In this document: piece by piece, positions 36,225-49,500 of the stretch
Layout of the letters: every line of letters starts with the position of its first letter
Position numbering within the stretch: position 1 is the first letter of the stretch
Assembly: GCA_029207755.1 (NCBI GenBank)
Contig: JARCOQ010000003.1
Coordinates: 46,210,144 to 46,274,143 of the forward strand
Reading direction: 5' to 3'
DNA: 64,000 bases
DNA from: Chamaea fasciata
Lineage: Eukaryota; Chordata; Aves; Passeriformes; Sylviidae
Notes under the pieces: generated by a model
Seen by the model: only the letters and a program-made list of their open reading frames with translations
Database searches by the model: none
Told to the model about the DNA's origin: nothing
Program-made: the position numbers and the translations under genes

Positions 36225-37399
36225 TTTTCTCATAAGTCTGTTATATCAAGCTGAAGGAAAAAAATAATTAGCTTCTCTCACAGCTCTGAGAATTGCAGTG
36301 AGACTTCTTTATAGGCACCGCAGGATGCCAATCAGCATTTGACAGGATCTCAGAACCCCTTCTTTGCTGCTCTGCTATGGATTTGTTTCAGCTCTGACAG
36401 TCAAGGCTTGTTCTTTCAAGTGCCTCTGTTCCACATCCCCTCGTCAGAGTCCAGAAAATCAACAATATGCAGCCACATCTGAAGGCTGCCACACCAGGGC
36501 ATGGCCAAATATGTTTATGAATGAGACTGTAATTCTTGCCTTGGTGAGTTGAAGTTTGACTGAGTGTTGTTTACATAGGTTGTGGTGTTCTAATTCAAGA
36601 CAGAGGTTAACTTTTGAGTGTGCACTGAAGTTTGAAAGCAGCTACTGTCCAGACACACACACATAAAATTGAGGTGAGGTTGCAACTGAGAATGTAAAAA
36701 AGCAACTTAAACCCCAGGGTAATAAGTGAGAGAAATTTCCAAGTCTGTGATAAATGTAAGAAAGCCAAACATGTCGAGATACAGGTGATACAGGTAATAG
36801 CGGTTAGATCTTGCAAAAACCTTACCATTGCAGTAAAAGATGAAGTGCTAGAAGGGCTAAAAGTAAAATGTTAGTGGACTTTAATAAGCAACTTACTGAG
36901 ACTATAAATATTACATTAGTTTAATCATTAACCATATACATTAGCATGATCTCAGGCAAAGTTTATATTTGATATTTTTGAAGTGGCTTTTTGTTTTGGC
37001 TTTTTGTTTGTTTGTTTTATTCTGATCTTTGCAATGCTTGCAGTACTACGAAAAGTATTACCTATCTCAGTAAAAACCACTAGGTGGTAAAATGCAAGTG
37101 GTTAAAGCTAGCAATACTTTCTGGGTAACATTTGGTAAAACAGTTTTAAATTGTAGAGTTAACATTTTCATACAGTTTCAGTACCTATGAATGCAAAATG
37201 ATAAAACATGCACAACAGAGACTTAAATAAGACCTGACAAATAAAGAGAGCCTCTTGCTGTTCTACCTGGTGTCTTGGACAACCCATCCAATAAGAAAGG
37301 CTAACTCTAATCATACAGATTTATATTTTTGGGTAATTATATGAGATCAGTGCTTTAGAGATGAGTATATTGTCCAGAGCCTCTTTTTATTTTTCCGTG
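36225..37399. other. Unique spacer, no gene seen
   Basis: AT-rich sequence with a short T/G run near 36987-37018. No exon or element recognised. Confidence 0.5.
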
Positions 37400-37560
37400 T
37401 GTCATGGTGTTCCAAGGGTAAATCACCAGGTCACCACTCTGAAGCCACAGGACAGTCCCCAGACTAGTTTATTCTTGGAGGCAGAAGCTGAAAGAGTGGG
37501 CCCAGGAGCAAGTGATACTGAGACACACAGCTACACTGTGAGATTAAATATGTCATGAGA
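37400..37560 (-). mobile_element. Probable LTR 3'-end fragment, minus strand
   Basis: On the minus strand this reads as R/U5-like sequence. AAGAATAAACTAGTCTGGGG carries a poly-A signal at 37473-37468. About 70 bp later the sequence ends GGAACACCATGACA, an LTR-type CA terminus at 37400. No U3, TATA box or target duplication was found, so it would be a truncated old copy. The call rests on general LTR layout, and a chance resemblance is possible. Confidence 0.4.
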
Positions 37561-40500
37561 TGTGTTCTCCAGTTTGATGTCAAAGAAGTATGATGTGGTA
37601 TAAAGTATGCAGATACAAGGCAAATCTCCCTTAAAAATCAAGAAATCATAAAAGAATGTACTACAATGTTCAAAATTAAAGTATATCAACTTGACTGTCT
37701 TTTTTTCCTTGAATGACCCTTGTTTTTTTCTATGCAGTTTTCAGATGCACACCTGCCTGAACCCTTTTCCTGCCTCCTGCCTTTCAGTTCTCATTTGCTG
37801 TAGGAAATCCAGAACATAACCCTCCAGATAAATTTCTGTCATTTTATTGTACTGACACTTTTCCTTCTTTTCTGTTTGCTCAATACTCTTTTCACTATAT
37901 GAGTATGCTTCCAATGTCACACTAAATCATGACTGTCTGCCCTTATGGGCAGCAGCTGTATCTTAATTTGTTAGTGGGTGGCAACTTATTGAGGCTTAAC
38001 TGGTACAAAACCCACTCTAAAGGCAGAATGGGTGATGCTTGAGTAAAATTGTATTAACATTACACTTTGAGACACTGCATATTGGAACCACTGAAGTCTC
38101 CATGGAAAGGTTTGAATATAAACCAATTTACCCAGGGTCTGCTTCCCTTTTTAACTAGCTTGCAATGCAAGTTACAGTGAGTGTCAGGTTCTGTGATATT
38201 AATTTATTTATTTCTAAGCAAATAAATTCTGAGAAGCATTTTCCTTCTGCAGATGGATGTCTTAGTGATATAATTTCCTGTTTATTTTCCCACGTTTCAT
38301 TATCTTGTAAATCTGAAGTTTACAGTTCATGCTATGAGATCAGAACTGGTTATAATACTTTAACAGCATAGTGATAATAGATGAAAGTCAAAGTGCACTG
38401 ACATTAGATCACCTTAGCAAATCCTTGATACATAGTGAAAACCCATTTCAAAGCAGTTCTCTTTTTATAAAATAATTTATTTTTTAATCAGCTTCTCTTA
38501 TTTACTTACTGAGATACCTGCAAGAATGAGGCCTTGATTTTTCCAACCAACCCTCTGTTTGCTATTTTAAAAAAATTGCCTCTTTAGTTTTTGAGAAAAC
38601 AGTAATGATTATATGGATAGTGAAATATGTTACATTCATATTATGTTAACATATAAATCTTTTCTTTTTAATGGATTTCAGGGTTTTTTGAAGTACTTTA
38701 GATCTGCACAGGTATGTGCCTTTTTAATTAAAAGTCAGAGGCACCTCAGAGCCTTTCATGGATGGTGATAGAATTTTACCAGGTTTTGGTGTTGTGCTTG
38801 CTTATGAAGCCACCATTGTTTTTCTAACTATTGATGTAAGAAAGGTGTGTAAGGTCTGATTAGTTTGAAGACAGGAGAATTAGTGAAGCTGAATATCTGT
38901 CTGAGCCAAAAAGAAATACTGCCAGGAAGTGAATGATTCTTTGGAAATTGCTTTGAAATGTTCAACCAAAATTCATGTCTTAGTTGTATTTATCATTTAT
39001 TTAAGCTAGCAATAGAAAAAAATGACATAAAGCAATGGAGTATGGCAGTATGATTTGTAGTTTAAGGGGAAAAAAACCACAATTTTACAGCAAAATAAGC
39101 AAAACATTCTAATAGGCATGTTAGATTATCGAAATTGCCTGCTATGAGCAGCTTATAAGTCTAGCAGACACATATTTTTTACACAGTTTTTTGCACAGAT
39201 TTTTAATGTAGAAGCTAAACTCTTTCAGTTCAGGAAAATATTTTGGAACTCATAATTTTCAGATCATTGCATGATGTTCTGAGTCATAACCCCTTATGCC
39301 ATTCCCTCCATAGTAGCTTCAGAGATAAAATGGCACTTGGTGCAACTTTTGCTACGATGTGCCCTACTCACATGTGTTTATTGAGGCATTACAAAGAACA
39401 GCCATAGCAACCATTGTTCAATGCAGCACACACTGGTTATAATTTCTGAATCCATGTGGGTGCAGGGACAAGAATTACAATGTCTTCAGTACTGCACCAT
39501 TCTTAATGCAATTTCTCAGCTTGTTACACTGTTCTTGTTTCATTAATAAAGATAATTTTTAAGCAGCAATTCATATAGCAAGTTCTTAACTGGCAGGGTC
39601 CCTGAGCCCTGGGATTTCTGGCAGGAAAGCTGGTGACATTGCTTATGGCACCAAACAATCCATAGCATATCCAAGATAATGTGTAAGAAGAATACTGAGA
39701 GAGTTCTTGGAAAGTCATTTCTGTTTACTCTTCCTTTTGTCTTTGTCTGCTGTCAGGCTTTCTGTCATTTAATGTATGGAATGATAGGGATAGTTTGTCT
39801 GCTTCAAATTAGACCATACAATTATTTTACTTTATGAAGTTCCCAACCTATGGGTAACTGCATATTAGGAAAAAATGTTTAGCCTATAGTTTGTGAGTTT
39901 GAAAAGGCAGCATTTGAATAAAAAGGGAATTGATAATTAACCTAGGCAAGTGGTACAGAGATTATTTTTGAGGTAATAAAACATTTGGCATAAAAAAATT
40001 CAGTATTTGCTTGTACCATGTATATAACATCTTCCAACCTGTGGAGTTCTGCCACATCTTTTTTTTTTTGTTTTGCCCACTGTGCCAGGCAAGCAGAAGG
40101 AGCTCATAAGCCCTTCAGCACACAGTACTGCTGGGAACAATGACTCCTTTTGTAAAAGTTGCCTTTTGTCTGAGGTAGATAGAAACAAAGCCAGTTGCAA
40201 GGTAATTATAACCTGAAAGGAAGTCATGCTGGATTGTGATTCTAGGGTATTAAATGACTGTCACAAGGTTGGAAGTAGTTGTGCTGGCAGAGAAGCCCCA
40301 GGAATTCCCTTGAGGTTTTCTGGAAATTCATGGAGAGGTTCATTGTTATCATGATGTATTCTTCTGCTACATGAAATACCAGCACCACCAGCCCTCTGTT
40401 TCCCTACAGGCAGAAGATGAGTCCACAGTAGTCTGGGGACCCAGGGTTGGCTGATAAGGCACCAGAGTTTTCTGGTCTGGCTGGGTGAAGAATTAAGGTC

Positions 40501-40717
40501 CACACACTTTCTGTGTGCTCTGGGAAGTCCAGCAATCATAGAGTGACTCAGAGTTTCTGAATTAACTAATTCAGAAGAGTTTATGTTCATACACTCACGT
40601 GTGTAGGTTTATCATGCAGTTTTGGCGCTGAGTTTTATCTCCTCAGGGAACAGGAGCACATCAGCAGCATGTCTGCTGGTTTGTGTATCATATTTACATA
40701 ACTGGAGGTTCACATTC
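37561..40717. other. Unique non-coding DNA, no gene seen
   Basis: AT-rich sequence. A pyrimidine stretch ending TATGCAG at 37738 resembles a splice acceptor, but no exon follows. Nothing else recognised. Confidence 0.5.
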
Positions 40718-40938
40718 AGGACAAGAGGACACAGGCTTTAGCTATGCCAGGGAAGGTTTAGATTGGACATTCTTCACAGCAAGGGTGATTGGGCATTGGA
40801 ATGGACTGCCCAGGGGGATGGTGGAGGTGTTTAAGAAAAAAACTGGACATGGCACTGAGAGCCATGGGCTAGTTGACAAGGTTGGACTTGAATAATCTCA
40901 AAGGTCTTTTCCAATCTAGCTGATTCCATGATTTCTGT
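40718..40938 (+). mobile_element. CR1 LINE 3' tail, sense
   Basis: About 220 bp of CR1 3' end. Landmarks are TTTAGATTGGACATTCTTCA near 40757, GGTGATTGGGCATTGGAATG near 40784, CTGCCCAGGGGGATGGTGGA near 40806, and GGTCTTTTCCAATCTAGCTG near 40902, followed by ATTCCATGATTTC as a decayed tail. The subfamily resembles the copy at 18278 more than that at 7671. The upstream join near 40718 is approximate. Confidence 0.9.
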
Positions 40939-43584
40939 TATCCTGAAATGACTGCCACGAATTCATAGGATTGGATTACATTAAACAGTAGGTAACGATA
41001 AAGGGTAAGGAAAATAAAGGAGTAAACTTGAATAAATAGTAATGACATAAATGAGTTAAATTGGAAAAGCAGCAAGAAATAATGTGCCTTGGGAAAATTA
41101 CTAAAATGACCTATGGAGAGTGATAGTGTTGAAAAGCTACTGTAATTATGTAAAGTAGTCAGCAAATCCAGGGAGCTTTCACATGTTTTATCAAACTGGC
41201 TTATTTGCTCTCTCATTTCTAACATCTTCATTCTACATGGCCCATACAGGCATGCAATAATGCCTGTTTTCTTCATATCATAAAGATTTTTTCCTTTGCA
41301 TTTAGACCAACCATTCTAAACCCTCTCCTTTGTTGTCGTAAGACTGCTAACAATTTAGAAATAACAAAAAACTTGTACAAGAAACGTTCATCTTTAATTT
41401 TCTTAAAAGATTAAATTCCTATTAGAGGTTTTCATTCTCTTTTTGATTAGAGCTGCCTGTCCCATCAAGGGCTTGTGAAATCATTTCAGTATAATCAACA
41501 CTCAACTTTCAGCCAAATGTCAGACTGAAAAATATTTGAATGCTATAACTGTTTATCAGAAATCAGTATTCTGAGCACTGGTTTCTCTCAAGCTTTTTGA
41601 TACTCGACCTTCACTACTTATTTATTTATATAGGTATTTGCTATCAATTTAGTTTGTTATTAAGTCTACAGTAAATTAAAATCACAATGTATGACTGTCT
41701 TTTGTCTAGCAAGGATGGAATAAATACTGAGACTAGCACTATATAAAAAATACAGTGTATAATTGTAAATACACTTTTTCTATGTACAAATCAGGGAAGA
41801 ATCCTTAATGAAAGAATCCCTCAAAACAACTCAGACTTTTGGTCTTCAAAGAGCTTTTAAGAACTTTAAATTCAATATTATGTGCTGAGCTCTGTATTAA
41901 AGGGTCTGTTATTTGGTGTTCCAGTATCAAAAGCACTGCAAAAATAGGAAGTGTCAAAACTGAGGTGGCTTGTGCATCTTGGTATATAGCCTTGATGCTT
42001 GACAACCTCACTGTGAAGAGCAGCTTGAGGAAAGATGAGAAGAATAATTCCTTTGAACTGTTAAAGCCTTTCTTACCTCTACTGCTCTCAGTCCCTTCTT
42101 CCTCCCCCAGCCCCATCATCCACCATGCCCTCTCCACATTGCTTCTTGTTCTGCTTTAATTTTTCAATTTGTTTTGAAGGACAACAAAAAATTTCCTGTC
42201 AAGGTAATCTTTCAAGAGCTGGAGAGGGGCAGCCAGCTCCGGCTTGCGGAGATCTTGCAATCTGCCATGCAGTCTGCCAGGGTCATCCCGTAGCAAACCC
42301 ACTTCCAAACTTCAGGATCGTTCTGTTTTCCTACACAGCGCTCCAGCTAAGCAGAGAAAGAAACTCTCTTCTTTCATGTGCTCCTCCTCCTTTGTCCTGT
42401 TAAGAAGGAAAATTCAGAAAATAAACATTACTCTTTATGGGAGCATTGCAACATTTGCATGTGAACCACATAATCGAAGCATTGAAGCAAAACTAGCACT
42501 ATGTGGATACAATTTGTGCAGAAGCAAAATCTGGCTGCTATTTAGGTATTTCAAAAGCAGCTGAGCTCTGCCCAAACTCAGAATTTATTCTGACTGTGCC
42601 AACCATGAAAACCTGGCAACACGGTTAAAACTCAGATCAATGCATCAGAGATAGCAGAAAATCATCTGCTTCTAGAGTCACCAGACAGATCCCACAATAT
42701 CACAGATCTGGGTTTCATCTGCTGTCATCAGAGAGTGCAGTGCTTCCAGGCTGCTCATAAACTTTCCAGTCTCTTAGGCAGGAGGCTCTGGGGAAGAGAG
42801 CAGGAAAAGAAGCAAGGCAGCAGCAGTGGATGAGTGGTGCCTGCAGATCCTTCAGCTGATCTCCTCCTGCGTCATTCCAAAAGAAATATTTACATGTCTC
42901 ACCTACAAATGTGAACTCTTAGACATCATACGGAAATCTGGTAAATAAGGGTTAAGAGGCAGGAATCTCTACATCATAGTGAAATACTTCAGAGTCATCC
43001 AAAAGGGTGCTTTTGGATGTCTTTGAAGCACAGAACCCATATTTGCACTAGAAAGTGAAAGTCTCTTGCTTCCAGGAGCAGTGTTTATACTGAACACTCC
43101 AATGACATTTCCAGGAGAGACAAGAATTGTGTGTCATGCCAAGAAACTTCTTTGGTAACTTAAGGGCCATTAATATATTTCAGCACGACTTCTGTGTATG
43201 TTGTAATGTCTCTTTTTGTGACCAGAAGCTCTGTTGCTAACGGTTTGGAAAATGAAATTAGTATTCTCTCTGTGGCAGACTCTTTGTATGTAGCTTTTGC
43301 ATTTAATGAAAGGAAATTATATAAAAGTCTGGGCTGTCATTCTCAATTTTGTACATGACCCTTATGAAAATAAGGAAAAAACCCACCAATTTTTCTATTG
43401 TGTTTCCAAGGAAAATTCATAACTAAAAGGAAAAAAAATATTTATTCCTGGAATAAGCCAGTGCAAATAACCATAGGACCTTTCTTTATTTGAACAACAC
43501 TCCACCAAGTTTCTTTTCAAACACCAATTACAGTTGCTATATCCAATCTTGTTTGCTCTGCCAACCTGTAGTAATAGCTGTCAC

Positions 43585-43629
43585 AGTTTATGAATAGTTT
43601 ATGAATACTACACTATAGTACTACACTAT
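43585..43629 (+). repeat. Two adjacent short tandem duplications
   Basis: AGTTTATGAAT occurs twice in tandem (43585-43606). It is followed directly by ACTACACTATAGT and a second partial copy (43607-43629). Likely replication slippage. Confidence 0.8.
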
Positions 43630-46433
43630 GACAGAGTCTGTATATCCACAAAAATATCCAGCACACACTGCCTAGTTCTCTTTGTAGACAGAAAAGGGAA
43701 ATATTAATGCCAATCAGTTCTTCTTTGTCACCAGAGCTGGGAGTGGATAGTTTTAGAAATGAAAGGAAGGTGCACAGTCCAAGTCCTTATTCCTGCTTGT
43801 TGTCTATAGTAAGCCGTCATGTGCTTGTTTTATGTTACTCCACGGTGATTGGATGACTTAGTGAAATTAGAAAAGAAATGCTGTATTGTTCGAAAATATA
43901 TGTCTTGGGAAATGCTTGCACAATTATATGGCAAAAATATATTCACCTCCAAATGGAGCTTTAAAATTTTGTCTTCCCAGGACATTTGATATAACTGTGT
44001 GAGGGAAGAAGAAAAGAGTGCATGCAGGAGGCAGTAGGTTTCAAACGAGTGTCATTCCTTCCAAATCAGTTACATGAAAACTGCACAATCAAATACATAG
44101 GAATTAGGGGTATGACTCCTAGTCTGGAAAGCAAATTTAGCATAATGTCTGGCAGAGGATGGTTTAGGATGCGGTTAGAGGGGTGGAGCTGTAGGCAGAA
44201 GTTGTATCTTAGTAAATTACTAAGGAAAAATTCTGGCAATGAAAAAAACGAATTATTGGTTTGTGATGGCAACTGTAAAATATAGATTTTGCTTGATGAT
44301 GCAGGCAAGGCTTGACATTGATGAAAATTAATTTAGACTGAAGGGAGCAATGTTTTGAAAATTCTATAATTAAATCAGAGCTCGTTGAAGTTGCAATATT
44401 TGTAGGGGAGATCCAAACAGGTGTCTTACCAACATGAACATCAAACCAGATGCTGTTAAAATGGATTACAGTCTTTGAGCCCATCTTCCAAAGTCACACA
44501 TAAGAGGATATATCGACTGTATGTGTACTCATATGTCCTTATTTGTGATTATTCATGCTCATCTTGGGATTTTAAGGGCTGATCATAGGAGAATGATTAT
44601 TCTTCAGCTCCCAGCTCCCAGCGCCCATCTTCCAAATTATCTCTAAGCAGGGCAGAAAATTAACAGCAGCTCCTTTTTCTTTTGAAAATTACATATTTAC
44701 AGAGTCCCATGGAAATAAAATACCCCGAATGACTTCAATTTCCTCTAGTCTTTGCTGCTTTTTACGAGACAAATCAAGGAAAAGAAAGATTAATGGGACT
44801 AGATTTTACTTTAGGTCACATCAACTTAAGCTTGAAGTGACTCCTGACTTCCTAGTAAGATTGCTCTAAATTTACAGTGATACAAATCAGAAAACAAATT
44901 GACTCATAAGATTGCTTGTCCTAATTTTTTATTTTTTATTTTCCTTGAGCTTGCCTTGGCACTACCTTGAAATTTACAATGCAATTCAGAGCAATTAATG
45001 TGAATGTTAAAATAACAGCTTCTCTCCTTGAAGGTGATTTAATCGCAGTTTAGAAATTAATTATTTTTCATTTAGTTTTGTATTGCTACCTTGTTTTTAG
45101 AGTCACCATTTCAGCCTACGTTATTTCAATTTCAGCAATCAGGTACTGAGCAATATTGCTTATCAGACTTCACTTTGCAGGAAACTAACCAGAAGTTTTG
45201 TCAGCGTGATTCCTAAATTCCTCCAAAAGCAGGCAATCAATTCAACAGATAGTAGTAAAAAACAGAAAATATTTGAAACATTTTGGTGGGGTTTTCTCAT
45301 CAGGCACAACTTAAATTGGAAACACCTTATTCATTGCATACTTACTGGTGGTATATAGAAAAGTTCATTTTTCCATATGAGAACAAACTGGTTTATTCTT
45401 TTAATGGAAAACGTCTTTGTGTAATGAGTAAGAACTGGTTACTTTGATTGTGGCAGTTAAGTGATGTTTTAGATAGGATCAATTTGTGTTTGCAAAGTAA
45501 AAAATGACATTTAATAATACTAAAAGAACTTCTGGATTATTTAGCATTTACTGCTAATAACCAGATGAAAAATTATAGCAGTAGAGCTGTTAGAATAAAA
45601 TGTGGACTTGCTATTTCTGATTTGGAGCAAAACTTAAATATAGACACAGTTAATAGTTATAATCACAGGAAAGGAAGCCAGAACATAAGCATTTTAAAAG
45701 TTTGTTAGAAAACTGCATTTTCTTAATGTTCTCTTGCTTCTGTAGAGGCATGGGAATCTCCAGGGGAGAAGAGGGAAGGAGAATGTGGGCAACAAGAGAT
45801 GAAATATTTGTTTCTCAGGAGGTTAAACTGATTAATCAGTTTTAATCACAGCTCAGAAGACTTGTCATTCCACATCTGAAAATTGAACTCAGAAATGTGT
45901 AACTATGCCTTCTCTTCATTTGAGACAAAAGCAGAGATGACAGGTTTTACCACCTTCCACATGTTAGAGAAGCACCATGAAGATTCAGGAGGCTTTTTTC
46001 GTTTGGCTGGAAGCATTAGGTCAGTTGTACATTGAAGGCACCACTGTGCCTGGAGTTATTGCAGACACAGTCATAGGGCGGGCAATCACTGCAGGGAGCT
46101 ACTGTAGGAACAGAGAACAAAGGAATGGTCTCTCACTACAACACAATTTGCTGTCAGAAAGCCTAATACAACAACACCATCAGTCACATCTGTTCCTAGG
46201 GTTTCTAAGACTTTCATTGCACAACTTTGCCTATATTTTTATGTAATTAAAGAAAATCCTACAGAAAAACCCAAGACTAGTCAAATGAAGCTGTGATGTT
46301 CCAAGCAAGCCTGGCTGAATATGCCAGCCTTCACACTTCAGAGGAAACTATAACTACGTTTTCAAGAAACAAAATTCAGAACTTGTGGACACATTCATGT
46401 TGTAACTTGAACTTAAAATTATAATTCATTATA

Positions 46434-46466
46434 ATTGTAATTTTAATTATAATTAAAAATTACAAT
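46434..46466. repeat. AT-rich quasi-palindrome
   Basis: The left arm ATTGTAATTTTAATT pairs with AATTAAAAATTACAAT apart from one extra A, around an AT centre. Adjacent upstream ATAATT units add further self-complementarity. Confidence 0.75.
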
Positions 46467-46570
46467 CAATTTAAGCTATCCCATTTCTGTTTTTCTCATT
46501 TTATTTATTAATTTCCAATTACCTTTCATTAGTGTATGATAAAATATTTGAAAGTTGAACAGGCTTGTAG

Positions 46571-46594
46571 ATTGATTGATTGATTGATTGATTG
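46571..46594 (+). repeat. (ATTG)6 microsatellite
   Basis: Six perfect ATTG units. The minus-strand frame across it encodes an Asn-Gln-Ser-Ile repeat, which is an artefact. Confidence 0.92.
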
Positions 46595-49500
46595 AAATTT
46601 TTGACAAGGTGATAATTATATGTAGTTTGAATATCCTTGGAAAATATAATAAATGAAAAACATTATTTTTATCATCCCATGTATGTAACAGCCCTAATAC
46701 AGATGTTATACTCTTATCTGGACACTTTTCTCTTAGAAGCTTTATAGACTTCACAGACATACATAAGCTGCTTAAATAGTGTGTAAGATGAAAGCAGTTT
46801 GTAGAGGTAAAATCTATTATTGTAAAAACCAATACTGATTTGGTACTCTTTTGGTATTCGTGTAGAGAAACTGCATTTTTGTTAACGCACATTTGGATAG
46901 CAAATTAATGGAAGTATTCATTTAGGATGAAATAAAGCTCGGTTGAGAAGACTAATGCAGCTTTAGGAAAAAAAATTAAGTCAAAGTCTTACTAGGACTT
47001 TACTGTGACCTGGGTGCTGCATAAACCTTTTTGCATGAGCACACTTTCCACTTTGAAAACATAGCATAAAGAGCTTGAGTTTTGAAATTGATTTTGAAAT
47101 TGAAGGGGGTTTAAAATTAAAGTTTATCTCTATGTCTCTATTTCTGTTTTTAGTTTGTGTTTTAAAGTCAAGAAGTGGAGAAATCCCTGAGGCGTGGAAA
47201 ATCATTGTATATACAAAAACTCTATAGTGCATTTTTTGCAAGGACAACCTTAGATATATCAAGTACAGCATTTTTAACACCTGAGCTGTTGTTAAAATTT
47301 CCTTATACAGTTATTATTTTACAATTAGATTTTCTTGGGACATGCTTTGAGACTTAAGGAATGTAATTTGGGTGCTATCCATTTCCACTTTTTGCAAAAA
47401 AAATATATTCTGGGTCTGCTGGAGATCTGCTGTTCCTTATTGCTTCAGGCTCTACAGCCTCCTAAGGAGGCAGTATGCTGGAAGGGCACCACAGATGTTG
47501 GGTTTCCTTAAACTGAGACACTCACCTCCCCAACTCTGCTCTCCACAGGTCATGAATTAATCTCTTGCTTGCTGCCTGAGGTGTTTTAGACGTATCTACA
47601 AGTCTCCATCATTTCCTCCTTGACTTCTCCTTAATAATAGATTTAAAGGTGGATTGATGTAGAAGTGTCTTCCCTCCTTTCTTTACAAATGCCCCCCACT
47701 TCTCAATAGCCCTCAGTGCAGGGGGATGTCCACCTCCACACTGCCTGTGGGAGCAGTCCCTGGTAAGTCCCCTTTATGGTGCTTATATTACATATTTGCA
47801 AAAGTAGGGGAAAGTTTAAGGTAGCCCATACCTTGTGGTCAAGTCTCAGCCTTGTTTAACATTAATCATAGGATCAAATCTATAGGAAAAACCCTTGGGT
47901 CCCTGCTGAGGTGAAATTAGCTTGAAGGGGAAAAGTTAGAGAAATCTTGCACAGTGCATCAAAACTGAATTCTTTCTGGCTCTCATCCCCAGCAGCATTC
48001 TCTTCATAAATTCATTTTGCTTACAAAAATGAGAAGTCTTTAGCCCAGTTTTGAATATAGACCTTAGTACAGTGTATGGAACTGAGTACATTGAATATAT
48101 TTATTAACCAAATAAATCCTGTTTCATTAGGACTAGAGTAACTTCTCACTTGTCTTGTTTTCACTCACAAACCTCTCTCTCAATCTTTCTTAGATTTCTT
48201 CTCTCCCTGAAAAACCTGTCAGAGATTCATAAAACATACTTCTATTGATATTTTGGACTTTTCATTTCATTCTGTCATGGAATCAAATAATTCTGCACCT
48301 CCTGTGCTCTTGACAACTTTTGTATATAAGATGCCAGTGACACCCCAAAGAGGCACCTCTGTTATGCTGTTGGTGTTCTGATATTGTACATTTATATTAT
48401 AGATTTAAATATGCCCAAGTCAATATGACTCAGTGCAGGACCTGCATGTGTGGGACTGTCTGGATACTTTGTAAGTAGCCAGAATATCTGCAGCTGGTTA
48501 AAGAGACATCTCTTTTCTTTAATTTTTGTTGCTGTTTGGTAGGCACAATATAGAGCTAGGTCTGGATGCAAGGCCGATTGCTGCTTCATCAACCCCACTG
48601 ACAGACCAAAAATTGCCATTTTCTCTGTGCAGTGTGGTGAAATCTCTGCAGATGCCACATTCATTTGAAAGGTAATGAAGTATTTGTTGGATACATGGAC
48701 TTGTCTTATTCTGAGGTGTTGTGGGCTTCTAAAGCAGTATCCAGCCTTGGCTCACAGTAGCAGACTAGGCATAGGGAGAGCAGCCAGCCCTGAGGAAAAA
48801 GTAGACAGCTTTCTTCAACTGCTTTTAGCTTATGTTCAAGCCTGGCTTTCCCACACTCTGCATGGCTTGTTGAGTGGAGAGGATGCAGGAAAAAATGGGA
48901 GACAGTTGTTCATGAATGTCCAAAGCTATAACAGTCGTGCAGTATGTTCACATGAGATGGTGAGATACAGTGAAATAGACCATTCAGATCAGGTTGTGAG
49001 CTGTTTCCTAATTATTTCATATCCTGAAGGGCACTTCTTGCCTTGTTGAAACCTTTCTGAGACAAGTCACACACTTAAAAACTTCTAATGACTGTTTCAG
49101 CAATAAGTAGTGTTTTACAGTAAGTGTTTTACCCTTTGTAATCCATGAAACTGGTTGTTATATGCAGCAGAATCACAGGAGAGGCAATCCTGATGTGAGG
49201 GATCTCTGGTTTCCAACTTTACTTTCAAAAAATTCAGCAAAGGTGCTGACCATACTTTAGGAAATGTTGCAGATCCAAATCATATGGATTGCATTTGAAC
49301 TTCCATATAGTCAGCCGCAGTCCTTTGCTAGAGGTCAGTCACTGTTCACATCAAGTTTACATCACATTTCATCTCCTAGTAAATCTCTGGACATAAATAT
49401 CATCTAGTCAGGGTACTCATCATCTGCTCCAGGTTAGGCTACTATATGACAATGTCAATTGATATCTTAAAAGTAATAGACTACCACTTTTTTCACTTTT

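Noticed and set aside
37690..37740. Splice-acceptor-like sequence ending TATGCAG
   Set aside because: No open exon or donor follows.
42180..42203. 24-nt possible micro-exon between a pyrimidine-rich acceptor and a CAAGGTAATC donor
   Set aside because: Splice-like signals this short occur often by chance, no neighbouring exon in a compatible frame was found, and the peptide is unrecognisable.
48675..49049. 124-codon plus-strand open frame
   Set aside because: No domain or family recognised, no splice or promoter context, and chance frames of this length are expected in 64 kb read in six frames.
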